From Dendrocalamus latiflorus (taxonomy: Eukaryota > Streptophyta > Magnoliopsida > Poales > Poaceae), in the NCBI GenBank assembly GCA_017311315.1, contig CM029613.1, positions 684,501-748,500 on the forward strand: a stretch of 64,000 nucleotides of DNA. The letters are read 5' to 3'. The translations under genes were made by a program, and so were the position numbers. Numbering within the stretch: the first letter of the stretch is position 1; each line of letters begins with the position of its first letter. Below are positions 22,357 through 34,383 of this stretch, piece after piece. The notes below the pieces were generated by a model. The model did no database searches and had not been told where the DNA came from. It saw nothing but the letters and a program-made list of their open reading frames with translations.

Positions 22357-25300
22357 ATGGTTTACGATGGCGCCGTGAAGGACCAGGAGAGCTCGCCTAA
22401 CCCGGCATCGGCATCGGCGGCGCTATCGGAGGCATCGGCGGCGGCGTCTGAGGAGGCGGCGGCAGCGGCAGCGGCAGCGGCAGCATCGGAGGCGATAGTG
22501 ACCGCGCGACCGCCGAGGCCGGGGCACGACAAGCGGCTCGGCGTGCGTCACCCCTTGAAGCACCGCCGGTTCCGCGCGGGAGGGAAGATGATGGTGGAGC
22601 CCGGAGGGCTGCCGTCCGCGCAGGCGGTGGTGGAGGAGGAAGCGGAGGCCGGCGAGGTCGAGGAGGAGGCGTCGTCGGTGGAGAGGGACGTGCAGGCTGG
22701 TGTCCTGGAGGTGGAGGTGCAGGCTGGTGACGTGGAGGTGTCATCAGCACCGGCAGAGATGGAGGTGGAGGAGAGGCACGAAATGGAGGTGTCGCCTGCG
22801 GCAGCAGTGGCTGTGGGGGGGTCGGAGTTGGAGGCCCAGACAGGTGAGGAGGAGGAGGAGGTGTCCTCGGCGGTGCTGGCTGAAGGGGAGAGGAAGCAGG
22901 AGCCTGCTGCAGCTGCTGTGCCAGCTGCGGAGGCACCGAAGGAGAAGGATCAGGAGAAAAAGAAGGAGAAGGAAAGGGAGAAGGAGAGGGAGAGGGTGGA
23001 TGAGGTGGGCTACATGAGTGGTGGATGGAAGAGGTAATACTTGCTCCTCGACTCCCTACTTTGCAGCTTAAAAATGATCGGTTCCATTGGCACACAGTCC
23101 CCTTAATGTATTTGATTTAAATCTGCTATGTAGCTTGCGTTCTGAAATGATCCAATGTACAGCAGTGCAATAGACATACATAGCTGAGAACATAATTGCA
23201 TGATCATATGGGTGGTACGCCAAACATAGCTTTTATCAATGTTGCATTCAGGATTGTAATTGAAAGGAGTCCTATGCTTAGTTTGTTAGCTTAGCGGATG
23301 GAGGTTATCCTTGGGGAATTATTAGTTTTTGCGAGGCACTAAATTATTGAACTTCACCTTAAGGTTGTCAATGCTGTTTTTATCTGGTTCCATGCAGAAG
23401 GAAGAACTGCGTTAGTGAAATACATGGTTCACTTAATACTGGTAAACAACAGTTTATTTAAATTTAGTATTAAAGGCAGTGGGCACATCTTGAAAATACA
23501 TCCACACTGGCCCCATATAACTAGAAGTATTATCGCGGTCTCCCTATTTAGAATTGTGCATGGTTCCAGTGGACCAGGACCTCAAGCTTTATGGAACCTT
23601 TTGGACTTGCTTGCAAATTCTAAATAGAAAGTGTGTTTTTTCGCAAATTGGCAGTTGGGTCCAGTGAGGCAGTGATCCCCGTTGCATGGTACGTACACAT
23701 GCCACCGTTGAAGAGTAATGCATGGCGTAACTGTGCCACAAGCATAATCGCATAAATATGTAGTTCCACTAGGTGGTGGTAGCTTGCTGGATTTCGTGGA
23801 TTGCTCTCCATAGCAATGTCATCGGGAACAAAAGAAAATGCGATATATTTTTATTGAGAGGAAGTGAGGAGCCTACAAAATAGCACTGCCATCGGGAATA
23901 TAAGAAAGTGTGATATATTTTTTTGAGAGGAAGTGAGGGACAGTAAGGGAGGAGCCTACAAAGAAAGCATGGTATAACATTATGAAAACTGCTTACCTAG
24001 CGGGAATGATAAAACATCTTAGATATATCTAGATTGTAGAATGCTCTATTAATCACTCTTTTGTGATACAGAATATGCAACTTTAGTTAAATTGTTTCTA
24101 TTGGAGTTTGGCAAGCTATGCTCCAAAAAATGCAGTAACATTTGATATGGAAAAGAATGTCTTGACAAGGAAGATGTGCTGTTAATATGGAATTTTCTTC
24201 ATTACCAGATCTTAAAGATGTGCATACAATATCTAGATACAATGTCAACATGTCACATCATTAAGTGGATCAACTCAGTATACCTTTTTCAACCAAATAA
24301 AGCCGACTTTGCTTAGAATTATATGCAATCATGAACATTGTTGAGCTCCGATATGATGTTATATGGCTAGTTTTGTTTCTGTTTTGATGGGACTATGGTT
24401 ATTTTTTTGTATGTTCCGTGACATTTACTTCATTTAATCCATGATGTATTTTTTTACCATTTCGGCACCCGCCATTCTATCCTAGTGATATCAATCCATT
24501 CCACTCTGCTAATGGACAGCTTGGGGCTTGGTTGCTTGAGCTATAGGTTGATGGTTTAATGCATGACCCAAAATTGGAGATGAAGCAACTCAGGAGTGGT
24601 CTATTCTTTTCCTTCATTTTTTTTTTGTATAAATGGACTCAGAGTGTAGAACAAGTTGGAAGTTAATAAATCTTGAGCTGATTGTATGACAGAAGCAACT
24701 GTCCAGTCGGGTTTTGTGGGCATCAACTGATCTGTAGAATAACAGTTTTGAAGATAAATTACTTTTGCTAGTACTTAATGATCGGTATATTTCTCTTGAA
24801 AATCGTGCAATTGGTAATTCTTGAAAAACACTCTGTTTTAGTTATGTAATTTCCTGGATCCTGGTTTTATTATTTAGAAAATAATATTTAAGAATTATTT
24901 CTGAAGTATTTTGTAAAAAAAATGACATTTCTCAGATTCAAGTACGGAAGTACCTGATAGCATTTTGCACGACATATTTCTTAGATCTGTAGGGGCATCT
25001 AATTCAAATACTTGCATCTAATTTCTATTGACATATACAGCTTCCTTTTATTACTTCGAGTAGATAGCTACCTGTAATAATCACTAACCATGCACTTTCC
25101 TTTATCAGAACCTATAAGTAATTTTACCTGTAGAATATATGCAAATTGTAAGCTTTTTAATCTATTACATTTTTAACAATAGGCCTTGTGGATTTTGACT
25201 GATTTGCAGTGACGATGGAAGTCTGAGTTGTGGATATTCAAGTTTTAGAGGAAAAAGGGCAAGCATGGAAGACTTCTATGATATAAAATCATCTAAAATT

Positions 25301-28285
25301 GATGATAAACAAATAAGTCTCTTTGGAATATTTGATGGTCGGAGATTCGTTCTTGTAGATTTATTGTTGTTTATCAATTTTTCTATCTAAAACATTTATT
25401 TTGTTGCAGGTCATGGTGGTTCACGTGCTGCTGAATATTTGAAGGAGCACTTGTTTGAGAACCTCATGAAACATCCAGAGTTTATGACAGATACAAAATT
25501 AGCCATAAGTAAGACATTGCTCAGAGTATGTCCAATAGTCCATTAATTTCCCTTGTGCTGGAGTCATCTGATTAATGGTAACTCACAGGTGAAACATATA
25601 TAAAAACCGATTCTGAATTCTTGGATTCTGAAAGCAACACTCATAGAGATGATGGGTCAACTGCATCGACAGCGGTTTTGGTTGGAAATCATCTTTACGT
25701 GGCAAATGTTGGAGACTCTCGGGCTGTAATATCAAAGGCGGGCAAAGGTGCTTCTATTTATTATGCATTTATGTTGTTCATTGATTAATATTTAATACAA
25801 TTGCTGCCATGTTCTGGTACAGTGTACCCAGTCTTCTATACCATGGATTATACAAGACATGACTCACTGCCTTATTCATTGTAATAACTGAGTATATTTA
25901 TGTTGATCAATGGATAATGGTTCTAATAATTTTTTAAGCAGACTACGGTGTAAAACACTAACCTATATGGCATGGAACATGTTGCTCAATTTATCACCAG
26001 TGATATAACATATTATCATTATAGCTCAAATCAAATGACATGCTAGATATCAGATGAATTGTGACTCTGATTGGTTTCTCAGAACAAATGCAGTAAAGGA
26101 AGCTATATTTGGATTTTGATTTAACTTTTCTGTTCACCCTTTTCTGGGAAAAGCATTGCTTCATTTCTTGTTGATCTTGTATTATAAAAACTCGACCTGC
26201 GCGGGGGGGGGGGGGGGGGGAAGCCCCCCGGGCATCATGCTTAAGAAGAAGGTCTTCTCACGCAGACCGAGAAAACCCCCGAACCCCTGCTCCACCCTTA
26301 CACAGCGGCACCACGCCCGACCTTTGTGAGACGACCGGCGGATCCTTTGGATCAATGCCCTGGCGGGTCCTTAGACCTGTGCTTTGGTGTGGTAGCAGGC
26401 GAGGGGATTTTTTTCCCCCAAGTCTGAAATTCGCTCCCACTGGGAGTCGAACCCAGGACCTAGGGGGTGCTACTGAGGCGCTCTAACCACTCGGCTAGAG
26501 GCCATACACAACATAAAATGGATTGATTATATCTGGTCCATGGCGGGGAGGTTTCTTGAACTTACTAAATTGTTTACTTACCCAGCTTCTCATGCATATC
26601 CAAATTTGTGCCCTACGAGAGCTTCCTTTCAATTTTACAAAGCGGAGGTATTGATACATGCTGAGCTTGTGTCAGTATCATAAGCACTATTAATTCTCTT
26701 GTTCCAATATCCAAGGCATGTGCTTAATGATTCGTAACATTGTGATGTGTACAACCCAGATGTATATGCCTGCTAAATTGTTGGTAAAATATCTTGTTTA
26801 CTTCCTGTCCACAGCTATTGCACTGTCTGAAGACCACAAGCCAAACAGAAGTGATGAGAGGAAACGAATTGAGAGTGCTGGGGGGGTTGTTATGTGGGCT
26901 GGTAAGTCCTGCATCCATCACACCATGTACCATTTGACTAAAGTACATATTTTTATGTTTCAACTCGAGTTGCTGGTAGTTTCTACCTATTTATCCAGCA
27001 GAAGTCACATGTGCATGGGGGGAGGGGTCTTGGAATGATCTTCTTGCTGATAGCAGCAAATGGCCTTTTGTAGGAACTTGGAGGGTAGGTGGTGTACTTG
27101 CAATGTCTCGGGCATTTGGCAACCGCTTGTTGAAGCAATTTGTTGTGGCGGACCCTGAGATTCAGGTAACTTGCGCAGCACATATACTTGTGTCGGTTTC
27201 TGGAAAAAAAAACAATTGATGTTTCATGGCTTATATTTGATTGCGGGATCAATGACCAAGGTACTTGAACACTCTAATTATTTGTCAGGAACAAGAAATA
27301 GATGATGAATTGGAGTTTCTGATTTTGGCTAGTGATGGGCTGTGGGATGTGGTTCCAAACGAGGTTAGTTTGCAATCTACATCAATGATTTGTTTAGAGG
27401 TGCACTTGTGCAGATGTCCTTTTGTTCACCATGTCTACTAGACTAGAATATATTGTATTGGACTTTGGAGCTTAGCTGCATTTGTGGCACATACATGCGG
27501 GCGTGGTGAACAACAGTTGGAACCTGTGCGTGATGCTCTGCTATACTGTGATTTTACCATCCAACTGCTCTGGTCCACGTAACTGAAATCGTTGCAATAT
27601 GGACAATGATGCATTTGACAAAGAATTCACTTAATTCAGCTATTGTGATATCCAATTCGGGAACAAAACCTATCCTTTATGTCTTGGTCGATTTCTGCAT
27701 AAATTTGTTTGACCTCACTGACATGTTTCTTCATTGTCACGACCACACTGCGTTTAATGAACTATTGGTCTCTCTCTCTCTCTCTCTCTCTCGTGCTGGT
27801 TTTACACAGAACAGTGATTATTTTCAAAACTTTGAAGCATCTAATCAAGTAAATTACTGCAGTTGCATTTTTCAACTGGGGAAATCACTATTTGGCCAAA
27901 AGGATGTATCTCCTATTCATTTTTAAAAATAACAGCCTTTGAAGTTAATTTCAACTGCTGGCACTGGTATCTGTTACCTAGGGACTTGTAGAAGATGTAG
28001 GGAGACTTTTCTGGCATTATCCTGATTGGGTTCTTGTCGATGCTTCCATTAAATTATCTTGAAGATTCAAATGGCATTTCATTATCAACAATCTGTCATG
28101 TGTTCCTCTTGTTCGCGTAGGATGCTGTTTCACTCGTGAAGATGGAGGAACCTGAGGCAGCAGCTCGGAAGCTGATAGAGACCGCTTTCTCCCGCGGGAG
28201 TGGCGACAATATCACATGTATTGTCGTGAAATTTCAGCATGACAAGATGGGTGGCGATACCTCGCCTTCGGGCGACAAGAGTTGA
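22357..28285 (+). CDS. Protein phosphatase 2C with acidic/Ala-rich N-terminal extension
   Basis: Eight exons join in phase: 22357-23033, 25210-25337, 25410-25508, 25589-25747, 26815-26901, 27074-27165, 27289-27363 and 28121-28285, giving 493 aa. Residues 1-225 are an Ala- and Glu-rich extension ending in a KEK/KER-rich charged stretch, probably disordered. The catalytic domain follows: SCGYSSFRGKRASMED (232-247), FDGHGG (267-272), DDGSTAST, NVGDSRAV, SEDHKP, a GGVL-SRAFGNRLLK segment, ASDGLWDVV (428-436) and GDN (467-469). All metal-binding Asp positions of the PPM fold are kept, so an active Mn/Mg-dependent Ser/Thr phosphatase is expected. The domain matches the plant group SCGYSSFRGKRATMEDF rather than the clade A ABA co-receptors. 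I recall rice PP2C52 (Os05g0587100) as the likely orthologue, unchecked. Intron 1 is 2.2 kb; intron 4 carries a SINE. Confidence 0.93.
23812..23960. repeat. 70-bp tandem duplication in PP2C intron 1
   Basis: AGCAATGTCATCGGGAA at 23812 recurs as AGCACTGCCATCGGGAA at 23882. Both are followed by AAGAAA-TG-GATATATTTTT and GAGAGGAAGTGAGG. The copies are diverged. Confidence 0.8.
26186..26508 (-). mobile_element. tRNA-derived SINE (OsSN-like) in PP2C intron 4
   Basis: Read on the minus strand it starts TATGGCCTCTAGCCGAGTGG, a Pol III A box, followed 40 bp on by GGTTCGACTCC, a B box. A long tRNA-unrelated body ends in a C-rich tract and GGTCGAGTTTTT, the end wording I associate with OsSN-type SINEs of Oryza. 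It lacks a complete tRNA fold and has extra body sequence, so it is a SINE and not a tRNA gene. A target duplication could not be defined. The family name is from memory. Confidence 0.75.
26203..26220. repeat. Poly(G) run of 18
   Basis: An uninterrupted run of 18 G inside the SINE, next to CCCCCCGGG, so it can fold as a hairpin or quadruplex. The exact length is error-prone in sequencing. Confidence 0.9.
27770..27792. repeat. (TC)n microsatellite in PP2C intron 7
   Basis: About 11 TC units within the last PP2C intron. Confidence 0.9.
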
Positions 28286-28830
28286 TTCCATTTGTTGGTT
28301 ATACATGTTGTTGGTCTTTAACTTAAGCTGGATTTTGCTGGCTTCATGGTCCCATAATGGCTCAGCTGATACTAAAGACTTGCTTCATGTTCGTTGCTTG
28401 TCTATATATCCCTAATTTTGGTGCCTCTGGTGGTTCACAAGGTTGCTGTGCTATTTACACATTGGTATATGGATTCGTCTATACGACAATGATTGCCGTA
28501 GGTGTTGTGGAATGAATACAGTCCTGGGCTGAACACATGCATTCAGCTGTGCAGCTTCAGGGGAGCTTGTGGATCAACCCTGATGTACCCTTTCTTCTGG
28601 TTGGCCCATGAAAACTTCATGGGCTTCTTCATGAGAGTTTTCGTGGGCTTGTGTGCTGAGGTGCATTCCCAAGACTCGAGGTCCTCCTCTCCTGATTGCT
28701 ACCGAGCTGAGATTTAATTTTGTCAACTGCCTACTGGAGCTATCTGATTGCAGCTCACGGACCCCAGTGGAGACAAAGCCACTTTTGGCACGTTTTGGCA
28801 TTATATTTACAAAAATAGTCATGCACATCG
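28286..28830. other. PP2C 3' flank, no gene seen
   Basis: Probably 3' UTR plus intergenic sequence. No domain-bearing frame. TTCATGGGCTTCTTCATGAGAG-like wording is low-complexity only. Confidence 0.4.
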
Positions 28831-28849
28831 TATTGACAAAAATGTCATT

Positions 28850-29397
28850 TATGCCATCCGGTGGGCGGGCGACAGCGCGGAGCAGACGACGCGTGGTGCT
28901 TGCCGCCCACCCATCAGACGGTAGGCAGTTGCCGCCCGCCACGGGACGGCAGGTGATTAAGTCGGCTTAATTACATGTCTAATTCGTAATTTATAATTTT
29001 TTTAAATCTGTAAATATAGCAAATGAGCTCAAAAAATTATGACATTTTTGTGGAGCTTCCTGAGGTATCATGGTATGTTGTGTAATTGTTTTGCAATTTT
29101 TTGAGACTATTTGCTGCCTCTAAAAATTCCTGGAACGACGCATAATTAACCAGACGATTAAGCAGTTATACGCCGCTCTAAGAATTTTAAGAGGTAGCAA
29201 ATGGTCGTGAAAAATTACGAAATTTTTTGTGGAGCTTCCGTATATAGTGTGCTACGTTGTGTAATTTTTACGTAACTTTTTGCAGCACTTTGCTACCTCT
29301 AAATTTTTTTTCAAGCAACGTATAATTAAATTGGTTATTAAGAACTAATTAATGGCTGGGCCTAATGACCTGCCGTCCGGCCACTGGACGGCAGGCC
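28850..29397. mobile_element. Transposon-like block with inverted ends and internal direct repeats
   Basis: A left segment GGGACGGCAGGTGATTAAG (about 28942) is inverted at the right as CCTAATGACCTGCCGTCC (29361-29378). The right edge forms a perfect hairpin, CCTGCCGTCC/GGACGGCAGG, at 29369-29378 and 29386-29395. Inside are two diverged direct repeats (from 29019 and 29197, period about 178), each with GCAAATG, TTTTTGTGGAGCTTCC, GTTGTGTAAT and GCTACCTCTAAA-like phrases. The superfamily is unknown. Confidence 0.5.
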
Positions 29398-29430
29398 TAT
29401 GATAGGCCCACATGATTCAACAGGTACTAG

Positions 29431-29520
29431 TAGGATGATAAGTAAACGTGGAGAGTGACTTGCTATACTTAGGAGTAGGATGATAAGTAAACGTAGAGAG
29501 TAACTTGCTATACTCAAGAG
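29431..29520. repeat. 45-bp tandem duplication
   Basis: TAGGATGATAAGTAAACGT at 29431 repeats at 29476 with the following GAGAGT(G/A)ACTTGCTATACT, a 45-bp period. Confidence 0.9.
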
Positions 29521-30200
29521 TATGGTATTGCTATTCAGCTTTAGGTTCGAAGGAAGTCCCGTCATTGATATTCAAGAAATTGACACTTCCCTCTACTAAT
29601 AATATATGTCATCATGAAATGTATGGAATAAACTTTCTAAAAAATTGAAACACTAACATGCATGAAAGTATATATATAGAATGATGCCAATAGATTTTGT
29701 GAAATTACCCCTTTCCTAAAATCATATATTTTTGCAACAATTTATTTTGTAAAATAATGGTCAAAGCTATGCCGCAAAGATTATGTCAAATTCCCTGAAA
29801 TCATATATTCGTGAATTGGGAAAGTGCACCCAAAAAAATAGATAACATCGTTCTTACAGATCAATCCTTGCAAATCATGGGTGTTGAGATTATCAAGATC
29901 ATCAGAATATGGAGCTAGATTGTAAAGGCTTTTATTTTTAAAATAACTGTGTTGAAGGGATCATGTTTAAATTGAGAATGGAGCGGTGTAGGCAAATAAG
30001 GATGTAGCTGGTTAACCTGATACAAAGGTTGGTTACAGGGTTTAAACATACACTCCTAAGGGATGAGGTTATGCATTGTTAGGGTTTCTCAGAGGGGTCA
30101 AAAATATGTTGCGGAAGGAAAGATTTTGTCTGACCCGATAGGGTTTTGAGACCGTGTAATCTACAGGCTTGGAGATGAAAGACACGGAATATAGATACAA
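29521..30200. other. Intergenic, no gene seen
   Basis: AT-rich sequence without domain-bearing frames or clear element ends. Position 30200 is the host A next to the Helitron-like terminus. Confidence 0.4.
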
Positions 30201-31373
30201 CTAGCTGCATAAGCGCGGCGCACGCCGCGCTAGCTACCGTGTGGATCAAAGTAAAAGAGACGATAATTCACAGGGAGTTTCATAAAAAAACCTAAGGACA
30301 AATGCGTAATTTCGGGAAAATCAAAGGGTTTTTTAGTAAAACCCGAGGACTTGTAAGGACTTGTACGTAAGTAAATAAGGGCCTATACGTAATTTTGGAA
30401 ACCCGCGGGGCGCCATCCAAAAAGTTTTTTAAAGAAAAAACTTGCAGGGACCTTTTCGTGAGGAAAAATGACCTCTACGTAATTTTCGAAAAATACGAGG
30501 AAAGTGCCTCGGCCGGCCGTACGCAGATTCCTCCGCCACGCGCTGGCCGGCCGAGCGCGGGGGGCGACGTGGACCACGCGAGGAGGCCGGAATCCTTCCG
30601 CTCGTATGCCCGCTCGTATGTCCGGTAGGATTTGGATAGATTCTAAGGATAGAATGGGGATGATCAGGAATAAAGTGGTTACCTCGGGTCTCTCAACAGC
30701 TCTAATCATGGTCTGGTAGTATCTAAGGGTTCCGTGTGGCCAAATTTAGAAATGGTAGGGGATTGTGCTTTCTTTGACAGTACACGATAAACCTAGCTCC
30801 TACTCATTGAGGCCGCGATCGCTCATTCTATGAGGTGGTCAAATAAATTTTGTTAATGATTAGACTTGTGAGGTCAGATTTTTTAGGAGATTTGCTTTTG
30901 TCATAATATTACCCATTCTGTTACAGCAAAATTTTATAGGAGGTAGGATTTGGTTTTTATTTATCTTGTAGAAACTAAATTTCTTGTTAATGTTTAGCAT
31001 GCGAGTAGATGAGAAGTTGTTTATGTTTAAGTGATAGAAAGCAGTGTCACTTCCTCTCTATTGTTGATCATCACATTACATCAGCACATTAGGCAAATAA
31101 CACCAAGAAACAAAGACCACGTCCTACACTACTCTAAGTCATGTGCCCTGCCACGCCAAACTCCGACTCAGGGTGCTCCAAAACTACGTGTTTGGGGAAA
31201 CGCTCAGAGCTTGCCTCTAAATGTAAATCCTACACTACCTTGGATCCATGCGCCTAGACACGTTCGAGACTTCCAGCTCGAGGATGCCACAAACGCTAGG
31301 GCTCATTCTCGAATACGCCCAGGAATTCGTTCCTAGATACGCCCAAAACTTACGCGTTCGGAAGCACTATAGA
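30201..31373 (-). mobile_element. Candidate non-autonomous Helitron
   Basis: On the minus strand the 3' end reads a perfect hairpin (GCGCGGCG, 2-nt loop, CGCCGCGC; 30213-30230), then 8 nt and CTAG, followed by a host T. This is the canonical Helitron CTRR end, and this hairpin is familiar from grass Helitrons. A possible 5' end, TCTATAGTGC preceded by A on the minus strand, lies at 31373, so both ends fit A/T insertion. The 5' end is a guess by wording. The interior has no Rep/Helicase and includes GC-rich sequence at 30520-30600. Confidence 0.55.
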
Positions 31374-32153
31374 TCATTCGTCTGGAAAATCTCTTATGCC
31401 GAAGTGAGGAAAGTCATTTTTCCTGCATCACCTGTCATCGTTATAAGTTATACTCTTTATCTTTATCTAATTGATAATTGCCTCTACTGGCGGATGAGTT
31501 TATTTAATTATGAGAGTGAAGACGTCAGAGATCTCTGAGTTTGGTTCACTCGTAAATCATTCCAATCTTTAATGTCTACACTATATTTTTCTATGTTGCT
31601 ACTGTTAGGAAAATAGGACAACACACCTATTTTCATTTACATGCAGCGACTACATTTAAAATAAGTTTGTAATATCACAAAAATTGAATACTAGGCAGCC
31701 ACATTATGTATTACTAATGCAATAACACAAATGCACGTTCTAATAATGACGAAGCAGATGGAATCTTACCATAGCATAATATCAAGTTCATAATTGACTT
31801 TGCGCATACGTAAGGTTTTAATATAATCATAAATTCACAAATCACTAATACGTTAAACGTCAGTTGGTGTTAACCTACCGCGAAAATCAGCATCCCAAAG
31901 CTGAAATGAACTAATGTCTTATGCTGCCTCATCATTGCTGTCGTCATTACTACCGCCGATCCTAGTTAGATGTGATGATCTGACTTAATTTTTTGCGAGA
32001 AAAGAAGTGGTAGTATGCTCAAATTAAGTTTTTGCTAGGCAAGAGATGACACAGTGATAAGAGTTATTAAAGATAGTTAATGCCATATAGCAAGAAAAGA
32101 GCCTCCTAAGTCCTAGAACCATCTCTAGTTATATGTGTGTCCCTTGAACCATT

Positions 32154-32417
32154 GCTCTGATATCACATGTAACGACCCATGTCACTATTAAGGGGTAATA
32201 ATACTAGTTAATGGATCATTATTCGTTTAGCCGGTAGAACACCGCTCCAACGAATAATAAGCCCATCAAAATGTTGCAACAGAACAATAATTAAAGACAG
32301 TACAATATTATTACAATACCATTGCCACGCTTGGCTGTAGTCCAAAACAGAGCTTAACAAGTTCTGTCCAAATATTACAATACTTGGGAAGAAAATAGTT
32401 CTAACTAATAATTATAC
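32154..32417 (-). mobile_element. LTR edge with tRNA-Met primer-binding motif
   Basis: GCTCTGATATCA at 32154-32165 is the complement of the initiator-tRNA-Met primer site (TGGTATCAGAGC) with one mismatch. Two bases later TGTAACGACCC starts at 32168, an LTR edge in inverted orientation. The LTR therefore extends to the right and its element's interior to the left. It is interrupted by the foldback element at 32418. No gag/pol frame survives to the left. Confidence 0.6.
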
Positions 32418-32696
32418 GAGTAAAGTCCATTACCGGTCCTTAAACTTTTTATGCTGTGTCATCTCGGTCCATAAACTTTTAAAGTATGTCAACCCGGTCC
32501 TTAAACTTTCAAAGTGTGGCAATTTCTTTTGAAAGTCTATGGACCGGGATGACACAACATAAAAAGTTCACTGTTACAACTACATAGGATATTGCCACAC
32601 TTTGAAAGTTTAAGAACCGGGATGACATACTTTAAAAGTTTATGGACCGGGATGACACAGCATAAAAAGTTTAAGGAACGGTAATGGACTTTACTC
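32418..32696. mobile_element. Mutator-like foldback MITE with 9-bp target duplication
   Basis: Termini GAGTAAAGTCCATTACCG and CGGTAATGGACTTTACTC are near-perfect inverted repeats extending over 100 bp each side. A perfect 9-bp direct repeat, TAATTATAC, flanks it (32409-32417 and 32697-32705), the hallmark of Mutator-type insertion. Each arm contains repeated GGTCC(T/A)TAAACTTT phrases. It is inserted in the LTR remnant that begins at 32168. Confidence 0.92.
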
Positions 32697-32705
32697 TAAT
32701 TATAC

Positions 32706-33730
32706 AAAGGCATAGATGAGTATATGGCTACACAATAATATACCTGGGTTCACATAAAAGGCTCCCAACCGCCTTCTACTTATCCCAACCTCCATACGAG
32801 GCTTCCGTCTCATACACGTCATACCCCAGACCAATTTTGCTTCCTTCGGTATAGTGGCTCTCCGTATAGACCTTCATATAACCATGTATGTGGTCGTATC
32901 GATTCACCTCTAACAAGGAGGATCAATAGTAAGGGTGAGTATAACAATACTCAGCAAGCAATAATAGCAAATACACAATCTTATGCTAACATCATCCTAT
33001 CAGTATTTATATCTCTTCTCATCCTCATTCTTAAAATAACTTTTTAGGTTTTAAAAATGTTAGACTTTTAGTTTGTAAAGCTACTAATCAATCGTATTCA
33101 GAGAAAATACCCTCTGTAGGCTTTCATAACCTGCATTACAATAGACATGTGTGACTTCATGATTTTGTTTAACACTACGTAGGCTTATATCGCTTTACCC
33201 AGAGCCACCATGACTTTGACTGTAATAGGTTCATTCGTATTTCCTTATATGCGATGCTCAAGTCAGAGTTTAGATTGGTTTCTCTACTTTCGTGTATTAT
33301 AACTCCACCCAATTATCACAATGTTAACCCCCGTGCCGAGAGGGTTTGTCCATCGCCCAACCCATGCTAGAGAGGCTTGTTCATCACCAAGCACCCACCT
33401 TAAGGGTCACCACCTTGATAACTGTGTGCCAGGGAGGCTAAATCCATCGCCTGACATGTATCGAGGAGGCCTGTCCATTATCATTATATCTCTATGGATA
33501 ATGCAAAGGAATTAAGGGGAAAAAATAAAAAGCAAAAAAGGGCAAAAAGATACCAAAAAGGCAAAAAAAATCCAAAATTAAGAACCCAACGTATTCTAAG
33601 TAGCTTCTAAATTAGCCGAAAACCAAAAATCAAAGTCACTTGGAGTGGCCTCTAAATACGACTAACAAATTAACGAGGTATTTAAATATACAGTGGAACA
33701 ATCTAGGTGAGGGTAAGCGAATATAATTAA
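32706..33730 (-). mobile_element. Continuation of the LTR remnant
   Basis: Non-coding sequence with LTR-like wording, including a repeated GAG(A/G)GGCTTGTCCATC-type phrase at 33337-33480. Right boundary not determined. No protein-coding potential. Confidence 0.35.
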
Positions 33731-34383
33731 TACGTGCTTAATCTCTCCTCACTCACTCCCTCTCTCTGTCATCGCTTCAGCCGAATGGCTTGCTGGCCAA
33801 CTACTCCCTGCTTCCTCCATTTCTCCTCCTCACTCCATTGGCTTTGCCTCATTTCTTCCTCTTCTCTGTCCAGCCGACTCCGTCTGCTCTGTGGCCTTGG
33901 CGCCGCCTGCTCCCCTGCCTTCGGTTCCCTGGCGCCGCCCCCTGCCTCCAGCGCCGTCCACCTCATCCAGCCCGGCCAGCCACCTGCCTCCCCTGGCTGA
34001 CTGGTACATCTGGGAGGAGCTTTTGTACAAATTAGCTCTGATACCCCAAGTGAATGCTGTTACTCCCCCAGTTCGGTTTAGGCATAGAATTCCTCCTGTG
34101 TGAAATGGCAATAAAGATGTCAACATTCCATTCTTTTTGCAGAAATGGTCAATTGTTGTATCGATTAACTGAAGAATGTAACTGAAACTGTAGGATCGTG
34201 GATGAGCTGTAACTATCCAATAATTCAGTACATACCTTGTAGGCAGAAGTGGCCGGCTCCTGTGTTCTTGGAAGGCTCTTCTGCAGTTAAATTGTGAGGG
34301 CCGATCGCATATTCTCTGCAGAATCCATTTTGTCTACCAATATTCACCATTTATGGCAAGTGAAATGGTCTGGTTTTCAATAT
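33731..34383. other. PPR gene 3' flank with a second primer-site-like motif
   Basis: The part next to 34384 should be the 3' UTR of the PPR gene. A CT-rich block lies at 33740-33990. GCTCTGATACC at 34035-34045 is another exact match to the complement of the tRNA-Met primer site, suggesting an LTR edge nearby, but no LTR terminus was identified. Confidence 0.35.

Noticed and set aside
26430..26508. Possible tRNA gene on the minus strand
   Set aside because: A and B boxes are present, but the sequence continues as a SINE body and the acceptor stem does not close.
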